Shown here in pieces: positions 40,359-49,202 of a DNA stretch of 64,000 bases (position 1 is its first letter; every line of letters starts with the position of its first letter). The notes beneath the pieces were generated by a model that did not search any database, had not been told where the DNA came from, and was given only the letters and a program-made list of their open reading frames with translations. This DNA comes from DATMER01 sp963741305 (lineage in GTDB: Bacteria; Acidobacteriota; Thermoanaerobaculia; Multivoradales; UBA5704): assembly GCA_963741305.1 (NCBI GenBank), contig CAVUHL010000003.1, positions 2,852,001 to 2,916,000 of the forward strand, given 5' to 3'. The position numbers were made by a program, and so were the translations under genes.

Positions 40359-42398
40359 CTATGCGGTGCAACGGGTCCACGGCTCGGCCCGCTCGAGGAG
40401 ATGGTCGATGCCCTCGGCGTCCAGGGCATGGCAAAGCAGGTAGCCCTGGCCGTAGTCGCACTTCATGGCCCGGAGCCGCTGCAGCTGCCCCTCGGTCTCC
40501 ACCCCTTCGGCCACCACCTGCATGCGCAGGCTGTGAGCCAGGCTGACCACGGCGCGGACGATCTCGTCCTTCTCCCCGTCCAGGCCCATGCCCTGGATGA
40601 ACATCCGGTCGATCTTCAGGACGTTGACCGGGAACTGCTGGAGGGAGCTCAACGACGAGTAGCCGGTCCCGAAGTCATCGACGCACAGGCCGATGTTGAG
40701 CGACTTGAGTTGGTTCAGGAACTCGATCGCGGCCTCGGGGTTCTCCAGGATGGAGCTCTCCGTGATCTCCAGTTGCAGGCTCTCGGCCGGCAGCTTGGTC
40801 CGCGCCAGGATGCCGCGGATCTGGTCGAGGAGGTCCGCTTGCAGGAGTTGGCGCCGCGACAGGTTGACGTTGACCGTCAGGGGCGGATCGGACGGGTACT
40901 CCCGCTGCCATTGCTGCAGCCTCTCGCACGCCTCGGAGAGCACCCAGCGTCCGATCGGCAGGATCAGGCCCGTCTCCTCGGCCACCTGGATGAACTGGTC
41001 CGGCGGGACGAGGCCCCACACCGGATGCCGCCAGCGCACCAATGCCTCGAAGCCCACCATCCTGCCATCGGCCAGGCAGACGATCGGCTGGTACTGGATC
41101 CCGAAGCTCTCCTCCTGCACGGCGCGCCGCAGGTCGGTCTCCAGCCGCAGGCGGTCCAGGGCCTCGCGGTGCAGCGTCTCGTTGAAGACCTCATACCGCG
41201 CCCGGCCCAGGTTCTTGGCCCGGTACATGGCGGCGTCGGCGTCGCGCAGGATCTCCTCCGGCTTCCCATAGTCCGGCGAGCCGAACGCGATGCCGATGCT
41301 CGCGCTGACGTAGAGCTCGTTACCGTCGACCTGGAGTGGGACGGCCAGCCGCTCCTCCATATGCTGCGTGAGCCTCTCGACGTCCGCCAGGTTGTGCACG
41401 TCATCCAGCAGGACCGCGAACTCGTCGCCGCCGAAGCGCGCAACCGTGTCTCCGGCGCGCACACAGCCCTCCAGCCGGCGGGCGATGGCGACGAGCGCCC
41501 GGTCGCCCCAGACGTGCCCGAGGCTGTCGTTGATCAGCTTGAAGCGGTCGAAGTCGAGGAAGAGCACGGCAAAGCAGAAGTCGGACCGCCGCTTCGCCCG
41601 GGTCAGCGACAAGCCAAGCCGGTCCAGGAAGAGCGCCCGGTTGGCCAGGCCGGTCAGGGCGTCATGGAACGCGTCATGGAGGAGCTGCGCCTCCGCCTTG
41701 CGCCGCTCCTGGACCTCCTGCTCCAGCTCGTGGGTCCTGTCGCGCACCCGCTCCTCCAGCCCCCGGTTCACGTTCACCAGGAACCCCGAGACCTGGTACG
41801 CGATCAGGGTCACGGCCAGGGTCGACAGCATGAAGATCACGACCGAGACTCTGTTGGTCGTCTTCGAGATCTCCTCCAGGTCGTCGCTCGCCCTCCTCAC
41901 CCGCAACTTCTCCTCTTGCTCCCACTGTGGCAGAAGCCGGGTCAGGAGGTCGGAGCTCAGGTTGTCCGAGCGCAGGGCCAGCTCCGTGATGGCGGTCGAG
42001 TCATCCACGCCGAGGCTTCCATAGGCCAGCGTCCAGGAGCGGCGCAGGTCGTAGAAGACCGTGCTGAACCGGGTCTGCATCGGCGACGGGCCGTCGGAAA
42101 TTTTCCGCGCGCTCTCCAACTGGTCCGCGATCAGGCCGAGGCGGGCCGCGAACGCCGCCCGGTCCTCCGGGCCCGCCTCTCCATCGGCCAGCTCGCCGCT
42201 CAACAGGGCCATCTCCCGGTGGGCTTCGCTCAGGCGCCACTCGACCTCGGCCAGGTGAAGCTGCCGTTGGATGGCGCCCTGCAGCTCGAGGAGCGCATGC
42301 TTCCGGGACTCGTTGCTCCAGAGATGAATGCACAGGTTGAGGGCAAAGAAGACCAGGATTGCCAGCAGAGCGCCCAACAACCGCGTGTGCATCCTCAT
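40359..42398 (-). CDS. Membrane GGDEF-EAL protein (c-di-GMP turnover)
   Basis: 679 aa. The N-terminal membrane helix (about 8-26), a periplasmic sensor of about 165 residues and a second helix (about 190-215) are followed by a coiled-coil linker, a GGDEF domain and an EAL domain. The cyclase motif is an intact GGDEF (about 321-325), with an RAGD inhibitory site five residues upstream. The phosphodiesterase has EALVRW (about 448), DDFGTGYSS, KID, AEGVET and QGY, so both activities look possible. Its ATG overlaps the stop of the upstream phosphate-binding-like gene (ATGA). That arrangement suggests the secreted partner feeds a periplasmic signal to the sensor. It is 51 bp upstream of NRPS2 on the same strand, so c-di-GMP signalling and peptide synthesis may share a transcript. 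Confidence 0.93.
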   Translation of the reverse strand: MRMHTRLLGALLAILVFFALNLCIHLWSNESRKHALLELQGAIQRQLHLAEVEWRLSEAHREMALLSGELADGEAGPEDRAAFAARLGLIADQLESARKISDGPSPMQTRFSTVFYDLRRSWTLAYGSLGVDDSTAITELALRSDNLSSDLLTRLLPQWEQEEKLRVRRASDDLEEISKTTNRVSVVIFMLSTLAVTLIAYQVSGFLVNVNRGLEERVRDRTHELEQEVQERRKAEAQLLHDAFHDALTGLANRALFLDRLGLSLTRAKRRSDFCFAVLFLDFDRFKLINDSLGHVWGDRALVAIARRLEGCVRAGDTVARFGGDEFAVLLDDVHNLADVERLTQHMEERLAVPLQVDGNELYVSASIGIAFGSPDYGKPEEILRDADAAMYRAKNLGRARYEVFNETLHREALDRLRLETDLRRAVQEESFGIQYQPIVCLADGRMVGFEALVRWRHPVWGLVPPDQFIQVAEETGLILPIGRWVLSEACERLQQWQREYPSDPPLTVNVNLSRRQLLQADLLDQIRGILARTKLPAESLQLEITESSILENPEAAIEFLNQLKSLNIGLCVDDFGTGYSSLSSLQQFPVNVLKIDRMFIQGMGLDGEKDEIVRAVVSLAHSLRMQVVAEGVETEGQLQRLRAMKCDYGQGYLLCHALDAEGIDHLLERAEPWTRCTA

Positions 42399-42886
42399 AT
42401 GAGCGGGTATCCAGCCTCTCCGGGGCTCCTGCCGTCGATGCGCAAGACCTTGACACCGCGCGGGATCCGGTCGGCCGGTACCAGCGCGATGGCTCCAGGG
42501 ATCTGGCGCACCAGGCCCGCGGACATCTGCGGCGACCCCGTCATCTTGGGAACGGTCTGGCCCTCCTTGTCGAACAGCTTGTTGATCCAGAAGCGCTTGT
42601 ACTCGGCCTCGCTCCTCCGCTCATAGACCTTGCCGAGGAGGACCTGCCGTTCTCGGGAGCCGCGGGGGGGAGCCAGCAGCGTGATGGTCATGTCGCCAGC
42701 CCAGAACAGGCGCTCACCGCGGAAGATCCGCCGCAGCTCCGGCAGGCTGATGTCGTCGACCGGGACATCCTCGTTGACGATGACGGCAATGGGTGCCTGC
42801 TGGCTGGCTTGGCTGGCACGCCCTGCCTGCCCCGCCTCCCGGGCGGGAACCGCGAAGAGCAAGGTGGCGACCAGCAGCGCTGTCAT
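42395..42886 (-). CDS. Secreted phosphate-ABC-type substrate-binding-like protein
   Basis: 163 aa from the ATG at 42886, which has AGGG about 8 nt upstream and gives a clean signal peptide (MTALLVATLLFAVPAREAG). A longer frame reaches 42985, but its extra residues are not signal-like. The mature part (IAVIVNEDVPVDDISLPELRRIFRGE...W) matches the short PstS-like family (one PBP-like domain) that often lies beside sensor histidine kinases or GGDEF proteins. That family is smaller than true PstS, so transport is unlikely. It likely binds a periplasmic ligand for the overlapping GGDEF-EAL protein. Confidence 0.82.
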   Translation of the reverse strand: MTALLVATLLFAVPAREAGQAGRASQASQQAPIAVIVNEDVPVDDISLPELRRIFRGERLFWAGDMTITLLAPPRGSRERQVLLGKVYERRSEAEYKRFWINKLFDKEGQTVPKMTGSPQMSAGLVRQIPGAIALVPADRIPRGVKVLRIDGRSPGEAGYPLI

Positions 42887-43017
42887 GTTCAAGCCCTGGA
42901 AAGAAAGACTTTCCCGGCTGTAGATTGAGTGCTGCAAATAGGTTGCCACGGATGTAATAGAAATATAGGCCTGCGCGCAACTCACTTATCGAATCCCTCT
43001 GAGCTATCCTTTCAAGA
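42887..43017. promoter_or_regulatory. Divergent intergenic region
   Basis: 131 bp, relatively AT-rich for this genome, between the minus-strand sensor/NRPS transcript and the plus-strand phosphoesterase gene. It must hold both promoters if the genes are transcribed from here. I see no convincing -35/-10 pair, operator or riboswitch. Confidence 0.4.
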
Positions 43018-44400
43018 ATGACTCAGCAACGCCGGGCCATCATTCTCTCGGACCTCCACATGGGTCCTGACAACGACCTCTGCTCATTTCGGGACGAGAA
43101 GGCACTCGCTGGACTCCTCTCCTGTCTTGCCGACGAGGCTGATGCTCCACACACTGAACTGGTGTTGGCTGGAGACATTTTCGATTTTCTGCAGGTCGAG
43201 GACTACAACGGCTTTGATATCGAACGCTCCGCTCAGCGATTTGAGGAAATCCTCAGTGCCCCTCGCACCGCTGAAGTCATGGGCGCGCTCCGGCGCTTCG
43301 CGCAGAAGCCAGGCGTGGAGGTCACCATACTCGCTGGCAACCACGATCCCGAGTTGCTGGTGCCAAGCGTCCGCGAGCGCTTTGAAGACGCAATCGGAAG
43401 GAAGGGCTCGGTCCTGCACGCCGATGACGAGCCACTCCGGCCCGGTATAGGCGAGCAGCTGCCGGTCTGGGGTCGCGCTCTGGGTAAGGAAGGGCGGGCG
43501 GTCTGGGTGATCCATGGCGACCGCTGGGACACGCTGAACGCGATCAACCGCGGCACTGTCCGCGAGGCCATTGCCTCTGGAAAGCCCGTGCCCCTTCCTC
43601 CCGGCTCGCACCTGGTCTTCGAGGTCCTTCAGAAGCTCAAGCCCACCTATGGCTGGATCGATCAGATCAAGCCCGAGGCCTCGGTGCTGGTAATGCTGAT
43701 CTATCTCGATCCGCCTCGGGCGGCAGAGTTCCTCCAGAAACACATGGGGCTCACTGCGCGCGTGGTGCGAGGGATGGTGAATGCGGCTCTACGCAAGGGC
43801 CCCCTCTTCGGGCCTGGGGAGGTGGCCGTCCTGTCTAGGCAGGAACTTGGTCCAGAGCCCGAGCCCGATGCTGGGGCACTCATCGTGAACTTGTTGGCGG
43901 GAGCCCTTTCTGAGGAACCCGAGGCTCGACGGGACCTGCTACTGGCTGATTTGGAGGGACGCCTCCGGGGCGCTGCGGCCCCGGCCCCCGGCACGCTCGC
44001 TGAGCACAGCGGGCTTGGTCGTCTCCTGCTCCGCGCCGGACTCCGGAGCCTTCGCCGGGCTGACCGTTTCCAGGAGCCCGACCGGCCCGACTCCATACTG
44101 GGTTCCTCGACCTGGTACGTCCCAGAAGGGGTGCAGGCCTTGGTCGCGGGACATACGCATGGCGCGCGGGTTATTTCCGATCTTCGTCCGGCCTACTTCA
44201 ACACAGGTACCTGGCTCCCGGTGGGCAAGATCCCGGAGGGCGACGTGGCTACGCTGATTGACCAAGTTGAGAAAGGATCCGCCTGGTCCACCGAGTCTCC
44301 ACGAACATTCGTGCAGGTAGAACTGGGAGACGGGATGCCGATGGTGAGACTCTTTGCGTGCGATGAAAACGGGCGATCCCGGGAGGTTGTTCGTGTTTGA
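43018..44400 (+). CDS. Calcineurin-like metallophosphoesterase
   Basis: 460 aa, no signal peptide. Metal-ligand motifs in order: SDLH (Asp12, His14), GDIFDF (about 52), GNHD (about 107), VIHGDRW (about 166) and GHTH (about 379), then NTGTW. These fit the two-metal phosphoesterase superfamily. About 200 residues (180-370) inserted between the HGD and GHTH motifs are unusual and include several hydrophobic or amphipathic segments (VLVMLIYLDPP, ALIVNLLAGAL), which may bind a partner or membrane. The substrate (nucleotide, phosphoprotein or phospholipid headgroup) cannot be told. It overlaps the downstream CHAT/NB-ARC gene by 8 nt, so the two are almost surely made together. Confidence 0.93.
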   Translation: MTQQRRAIILSDLHMGPDNDLCSFRDEKALAGLLSCLADEADAPHTELVLAGDIFDFLQVEDYNGFDIERSAQRFEEILSAPRTAEVMGALRRFAQKPGVEVTILAGNHDPELLVPSVRERFEDAIGRKGSVLHADDEPLRPGIGEQLPVWGRALGKEGRAVWVIHGDRWDTLNAINRGTVREAIASGKPVPLPPGSHLVFEVLQKLKPTYGWIDQIKPEASVLVMLIYLDPPRAAEFLQKHMGLTARVVRGMVNAALRKGPLFGPGEVAVLSRQELGPEPEPDAGALIVNLLAGALSEEPEARRDLLLADLEGRLRGAAAPAPGTLAEHSGLGRLLLRAGLRSLRRADRFQEPDRPDSILGSSTWYVPEGVQALVAGHTHGARVISDLRPAYFNTGTWLPVGKIPEGDVATLIDQVEKGSAWSTESPRTFVQVELGDGMPMVRLFACDENGRSREVVRV

Positions 44401-47400
44401 TGTCGAGATCCAACTCCGGACCCTCCCGCGTGACGCAGGCTGGCTCGTGGACCTGCGAAGCGTAGAGCCTCCGGCGTTCGTAGCAGTGCCACCTCTGCGC
44501 GACAGCGACTTGGCGGATCTCGATCTACCGCCGAGCGCAAAGACCTGGAAGGGATTCCTGACCGCACTCTCGCCAGGAGGAGGCTTCGTCCCCGGCTCCG
44601 CAGTGCTTCGAACGGTAGGTTCCCTCATCATGGAGAGGCTCTTGGGATCACGCGAAGTCGCCCAGCATCTAGCTGGAGTCGAGCAGCGTGCCGAGCGCGA
44701 GAACAGGGCCGTGCGGCTCCTCATCGAGGTAGACGAGGGGGACCCGGTCCTGGCGTGCCTACCCATTGAGTTGGCGTTCGATGGCAACCGCTTCTATTTC
44801 AAGCGATCCGGACGACCGTCGTTTCGGGTGGCACCCTACAGTGAGGCTAGGAACATTCACCTGGGCCCTGGCTCACGGGTGCTGATTGTCACGGCTCATT
44901 CGGACCTCAACCCTCAGCCTGACGAAGTCTCGCTCAAGGTCCACGCCGCTGCGGTCATGAAGGCGGTGCAGAAGGCCGGGTTCGAGGCCGCGCACCTGCC
45001 GGACGCCACGCGTGAGGGGCTGCGCAGTGCGCTCCACTCCGGCCCGGTGGTCGACCTCCTCTACATCGTCTGCCACGGCATCGAAGACCCGGACCGCGCC
45101 GGCCAACTCATACTCCGCGATGGATCTCTCTTCGGTGAGGACCTAGCTCGCTGGCTCGAAGTGGCGGTAGAGAAAAAGCGCGCGGTCCAGGCTGTCATCC
45201 TCTGCGCCTGCTCCTCAGCCCTCCCCCAGGCTGAGGAGGGAACCCTCGGCATGGCCCAGTGGCTCGTCCGTCCCGGCCGCGCCCTAGCCGCCCTGGGCTT
45301 CCGGGGGCCGGTACTGGTGAGTTGGGCCCTACGATGGAGTGAACGCCTTTTCGACCAACTTGCCCAAGGCGACTCCCTGGAGGATGCGTTCGCTGAGGCC
45401 CGCTGCGATGAGCCGGATGGCGAGCCTCAGTGGGTCCTTCCGGTCCTCTATGCCCGGAGGCGCGACCCGGACGCTAAGCAAATAGAGGCTCCAGCAGAGC
45501 CCACGAAGAAGAAACGCGGGCGCGGGATGCCCCCCCGTCCAGTGTCGCCACCTCTTCCTCGGCGGCCCCGGCCCTACTTCACCGGCCGTACAAAGGACCT
45601 TCAGGTTCTGCGTGATTGGGTGCGCACGCCCGGCGCAGCGCAGATCACGGCAGTTCAGGGCTGGGGGGGGATTGGCAAGTCGGAGCTGGCGACGGTCCTC
45701 GCACATGAGGAGCGCGCCGCCGGCCGGTTCGTCATCTGGCTTGATCGTCCCGACCGGGACGTACAGGGCGCCCAAGCGGCCCTGGTTGGTGTCTGCGAGC
45801 CCGGCTTCCGGCCCGCTCCCGGCATGACCAAGGAGGATCTCGCTGGGAAAGCCCACCAGCTCCTGAGGCCTCATGACGGCCTCCTTGTCCTCGACGACAT
45901 TACAGATCGATCTGTGGTGGAGCAACTCCTTCCAGGAGGAGGATGGAACGTGCTGGTCACCACACGGGTCCGGGGGCTCCTTCCTGGGGCATTCGAGGTA
46001 GATCTCCAACCGCTGGAGACAGGGGACGCTCTACGCCTCCTATCACGGGTCGCCTGGAGTGCCGAGGCCCCCCCCGAGACTGAACGGTCCGCGGCGGAGC
46101 GCCTCGTGGATCGGCTCGGACGCCTTCCTCTGGCTATCGAGCTTGCAGGAGCCACGCTCCGCGACTTGGTCTCGGCTGAGGAGTACCTGAAAAGTCTCGA
46201 TCTCAACGAGGGGGCGGCAGCCTCAGATCAGGCCAAGGTGGAGGCCACTCTCCTCCGTACACTTGCGGACTTAGAAGAGGCTGACGAGAGGGCGTTCCTT
46301 GCCCTCGGTATCTTGCCAGGTGTCGGGGCTTCGGTAGAGGTAGTGGCGGACACGCTCGGTGAGACCAAACCCAGGGTCACTCGCCGCTTGGACCGCCTCG
46401 TCCGCTACAGCCTCGCTATGTGGTCACCGGAGACCCAACGCTACGGCCTTCATCCGTTTCTGCGCCGAGCGGCCAAGGCTCGCGCCCGCAGCCGACCGAA
46501 GATCTGGAACGATCTCCACGCCGGAGCCGCCCATGCCATCGAGGAGCTCGCGCAATGGGTCCGGGAGCCGGAGAAGGCCGAGTTGGTTCAGGATCGCTGG
46601 AGCCGCTACAGAGATTTCTTCGAGTCTCTCAATCCTTCGCCTTGGCGCGCCGGAGCGCCAGGGCGGGATCGCATTGAGAGCGCCTTGCATCTTCTGGCCG
46701 ATCTCTTACCAGGGGGGAAGTCTTTGCGGCCCAAGCAACGGCTCCCTGATAGATCGAAGGACCCGATCGAGAGTCCTAATAACGAGCCCGGGGCCAATGA
46801 TCCTGGGGGCAAAGCTGGGTATGACGGTTATACCGTACCTGAGCCCGACCTCCCTCGGCTGCCCCTTCCACCTCCGCCTCAAAAGCAGGCGGCGCGCCTC
46901 AAAGAGGAGGGGGATTCTCTGTTGCGGGAGGGAAATCTCTCACAGGCTGCCCTTCAGTATGACGGGGCTCTCGCGCTTTACCAGACCGTCGGAGACCTTG
47001 CTGGCCAAGCCAGCGTGCTGGGAGCGCGGGGGGAACTGCAGCGCCACCGTTCCGATCTTGACGGGGCCTCCCAGGACTATGACCAGGCACTGGCAATCTT
47101 TCAAACGCTCGGAGACACGTGGGGCCAAGCCGCCGTGCTCTTGGCACGCGGAGATCTGAACCGGCTCCGCACCAGCGTTGACCGGGCGAGCCAGGACTAT
47201 GACCAAGCTTTTGCCCTTTATGAGGCTGTCGGTTCCCCCCTTGGAAAGGCGAATGTGCTCAAGGCTCGGGGAGACCTCCGCCAAGCGCATGCTGACTTCT
47301 TGGGGGCACGCCGCGATTACGAAGAGGCTCTGGCTCTGTACAAGACAATCGGAGACTCTCTCGGGCTGGGCAACGTACTTAAAGCCTTGGGGGATCTCAG

Positions 47401-47794
47401 CCGCCTGAGTGGCGATTTTCAAAGAGCCGCGGGAGCTTACCAGGAAGCCCTGAATCTCTTCGAGAAGACGGGCAATCGGCTTGGGCTGGCCAATACGTTT
47501 CAGGCATTCGGTGACTTGGGGCGCGAAGGGTCTAAGTTGAGAGAGGCTCGTCAGTGGTACCAGAAGGCCCTCGATATTTATCAGCAACTCCAGGACCCCA
47601 CCAACATCGGCAACGTGCTAGCAGAACTGGCCCGTATATCTGCACTTGAGGGAGACAAAAGGGCGGCTCTGGCTCTCGCTGCGGAAGCCATCCGCATCTC
47701 GATTCCGAGCGAGAACGCCTACGCGACCGGATTGGCCGAGGATGTTCAGAAGGCAGTTGGCGGAGAGCCGCAGGGCAGGCTTTCGGAGGAGTAG
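44393..47794 (+). CDS. CHAT protease - NB-ARC-type NTPase - TPR protein
   Basis: 1,133 aa from GTG 44393, chosen because GGGAGG lies 6 nt upstream and the codon overlaps the preceding stop. A TTG at 44354 and an ATG at 44363 are in frame but less well placed. A CHAT caspase-like domain carries the His in YIVCHG (His228) and the Cys in ILCACSSA (Cys271 or Cys273). Then come a basic Pro-rich linker, a STAND/NB-ARC NTPase with Walker A GWGGIGKSE (about 423), Walker B LLVLDDI (about 493) and LPLAIELAG (about 578), a winged-helix-like part, and at least six TPRs of about 40 residues (833-1110) of the DYxQALALYxxxGD type. The design suggests a sensed ligand on the TPRs, NTPase oligomerisation and protease activation. 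The target is unknown. Confidence 0.92.
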   Translation: MFDVEIQLRTLPRDAGWLVDLRSVEPPAFVAVPPLRDSDLADLDLPPSAKTWKGFLTALSPGGGFVPGSAVLRTVGSLIMERLLGSREVAQHLAGVEQRAERENRAVRLLIEVDEGDPVLACLPIELAFDGNRFYFKRSGRPSFRVAPYSEARNIHLGPGSRVLIVTAHSDLNPQPDEVSLKVHAAAVMKAVQKAGFEAAHLPDATREGLRSALHSGPVVDLLYIVCHGIEDPDRAGQLILRDGSLFGEDLARWLEVAVEKKRAVQAVILCACSSALPQAEEGTLGMAQWLVRPGRALAALGFRGPVLVSWALRWSERLFDQLAQGDSLEDAFAEARCDEPDGEPQWVLPVLYARRRDPDAKQIEAPAEPTKKKRGRGMPPRPVSPPLPRRPRPYFTGRTKDLQVLRDWVRTPGAAQITAVQGWGGIGKSELATVLAHEERAAGRFVIWLDRPDRDVQGAQAALVGVCEPGFRPAPGMTKEDLAGKAHQLLRPHDGLLVLDDITDRSVVEQLLPGGGWNVLVTTRVRGLLPGAFEVDLQPLETGDALRLLSRVAWSAEAPPETERSAAERLVDRLGRLPLAIELAGATLRDLVSAEEYLKSLDLNEGAAASDQAKVEATLLRTLADLEEADERAFLALGILPGVGASVEVVADTLGETKPRVTRRLDRLVRYSLAMWSPETQRYGLHPFLRRAAKARARSRPKIWNDLHAGAAHAIEELAQWVREPEKAELVQDRWSRYRDFFESLNPSPWRAGAPGRDRIESALHLLADLLPGGKSLRPKQRLPDRSKDPIESPNNEPGANDPGGKAGYDGYTVPEPDLPRLPLPPPPQKQAARLKEEGDSLLREGNLSQAALQYDGALALYQTVGDLAGQASVLGARGELQRHRSDLDGASQDYDQALAIFQTLGDTWGQAAVLLARGDLNRLRTSVDRASQDYDQAFALYEAVGSPLGKANVLKARGDLRQAHADFLGARRDYEEALALYKTIGDSLGLGNVLKALGDLSRLSGDFQRAAGAYQEALNLFEKTGNRLGLANTFQAFGDLGREGSKLREARQWYQKALDIYQQLQDPTNIGNVLAELARISALEGDKRAALALAAEAIRISIPSENAYATGLAEDVQKAVGGEPQGRLSEE

Positions 47795-47936
47795 GTAGGA
47801 GGGACAGGCCTCCGGCCAAGGCCCGTCCCCGGGTTTGGAAGGTAAGTAAATCGAATGTCAAGGAACGTCGAGAGGAGGCGAGTCCATGAGGAAGTCGCCC
47901 CCTCCCCGAGCCCCGGCTCCTGCGCTCCCCGGGGCG

Positions 47937-47969
47937 GGAGAGAAAGGGGCAGGCGAAATCGCCCGCCCC
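47937..47969 (-). terminator. Probable intrinsic terminator of the 131-aa gene
   Basis: On the minus strand GGGGCGGGCG and CGCCTGCCCC pair around ATTT, followed by TTTCTCT. It lies about 35 nt past the stop of the gene at 48004-48399. The U-run is short and interrupted. No clear terminator is seen for the CHAT gene, which ends at 47794 on the other strand. Confidence 0.5.
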
Positions 47970-48003
47970 CCGGTTGGATGTGTTGCCGCCGAACGGCTCG
48001 GGA

Positions 48004-48399
48004 CTACTCGGGCAGCGGTGCGATCGGCGGGTTGGGAGGCGGCGGGTTGGGAGGCGGCGGGTCGGCCGGCTGGGGAGCGCGGCGCTTGCGCAGCGGCGCA
48101 ATCCCGAACTCCACCAGCACTTCGTTGTGGCCGCCGTAGTGGGCCTTGAGGGCGGAACGCAGCCGCGAGGCCGCGGCCCGTCCGTCCGTCACCAGGGCGC
48201 GGGTACGCTTGGCCCCCTGACCGAGTTGAGCCCGGGCAGCGGCCTTGTCCGCCTCCTGGTCCCTCCCTTCCTCCAGGATCTCCTCCAAGGGCAGGGTGAG
48301 CCCCGAGAGGTCGGGCAGCGCCCCATTCTTGTTGGCAACCCCCTTGAGCAGAAGGTCCCAATCGGCGAGGAAATCGGCAAACGACGAGATTTCAGGCAT
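48004..48399 (-). CDS. Conserved-looking protein of unknown function, Pro-rich tail
   Basis: 131 aa. ATG at 48399 has GGAG about 8 nt upstream. Residues 1-95 are soluble and helical-looking (MPEISSFADFLADWDLLL, then a Leu/Glu/Ala-rich stretch), followed by a compact segment (HNEVLVEFGIAPLRKRR). The last about 25 residues are almost only Pro, Asn and Ala, built from a PPPPNPPPPNPP repeat. It has no signal peptide, transmembrane helix or catalytic motif. I do not recognise the family. It is convergent with the CHAT gene and may or may not belong to that unit. Confidence 0.75.
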   Translation of the reverse strand: MPEISSFADFLADWDLLLKGVANKNGALPDLSGLTLPLEEILEEGRDQEADKAAARAQLGQGAKRTRALVTDGRAAASRLRSALKAHYGGHNEVLVEFGIAPLRKRRAPQPADPPPPNPPPPNPPIAPLPE

Positions 48400-49140
48400 G
48401 ATGCTTCTCCTTTCATTTCTACTACTGGTTAATGTTTTCTCCCCTTTTCCGGACCACCCGGCAAGGGGTCACTGCCTCGGCTAGAGCGTTGATCTACATC
48501 ATCGGCATCTCCTTTCTTCACTTTACGACCTGCGTTTCTTTGGAAGACGAGGGGTAGGATGCCAGCCATTGGCGGTCTTGTCAATACCCAATCTTGGCCA
48601 TCATGCATACCAATCAATTCCATGCTTGCCCCGCGTCTATACTCTGTGCCAGGATAATCCTCGCCGCGCAGCTCCCGACCGTGGGCGGGTTCACCGCAAG
48701 GGCCGGCAGCAGAAGAAGATGAGATTGCGCCAGAGGCTCCACCGTGTGCGGTAAATGCGCGAGGCCGAGACGCTGCCATCCACGGCTGGGACGATTCCGC
48801 GCAAGGTCGGGAGCGTTTCATCCGAGCCCGCGCGGACGACGAGGAAGGTCCGGCGGCATCCGGCCAGGGCCGGGAGGGAGCGCCCGGGGCCGTGACGCAG
48901 CGGCTGGAGCCCGGATGGAAGCGGCGGAGAGCCGAGCGAAACGCTCAGCAGGCCGGGCGAAAGGCTCAGACGGTCGAGGGAAGGGCTAAGACGGTCGAGG
49001 GAAAGGCGCTCGAGGCCGGGCGGAAGCGTCCGGAGCCCGAGCGGCACGTGAAGACGAGGCGCCGGGACCCGCTGGGTCCCGGCCGACCGGCACCGTGGAT
49101 GCGTCCACGCCTGCCGCGGGCTCTTTGACAATCGATGGAC
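48400..49140. other. Gene-poor stretch with a tandem repeat
   Basis: About 740 bp without a convincing gene. The first about 260 bp are unusually AT-rich for this genome and probably hold the promoter of the 48004-48399 gene. The remainder contains the 21-bp repeat array and short frames of Arg-rich composition, with no good start context on either strand. Confidence 0.55.
48901..49047. repeat. Seven imperfect 21-bp tandem repeats
   Basis: Seven consecutive 21-base units follow the pattern GCTnAGACGGTCGAGGGAAAG with drift; units 4 and 5 are the closest pair. Read on the plus strand in the frame starting ATG... at about 48893, each unit gives one heptad (AQTVEGR, AKTVEGK, ALEAGRK, RPEPERH). 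It could be a decayed coiled-coil gene, a small disordered protein or noncoding repeat. The frame has no good ribosome-binding site. Confidence 0.75.
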
Positions 49141-49147
49141 TCGAGGA

Positions 49148-49183
49148 CGGGGGAACGGCGCCCTGGGGCAGCGCCGTCCCCCC
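49148..49183 (-). terminator. GC-rich hairpin downstream of the DsbA-like gene
   Basis: The arms GGGGAACGGCGCC and GGCAGCGCCGTCCCCC pair strongly, about 20 nt beyond the stop of the gene at 49203-49868. No U-run follows on the minus strand, so it is a candidate 3'-end hairpin rather than a proven terminator. Confidence 0.35.
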
Positions 49184-49202
49184 TACCCCTCGTGTGCCTG
49201 CA

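Noticed and set aside
48691..49131. Minus-strand 146-codon frame over the 21-bp repeats
   Set aside because: The text is Leu/Pro/Arg repeat translation with no start context. It mirrors the repeat and does not look like a protein.
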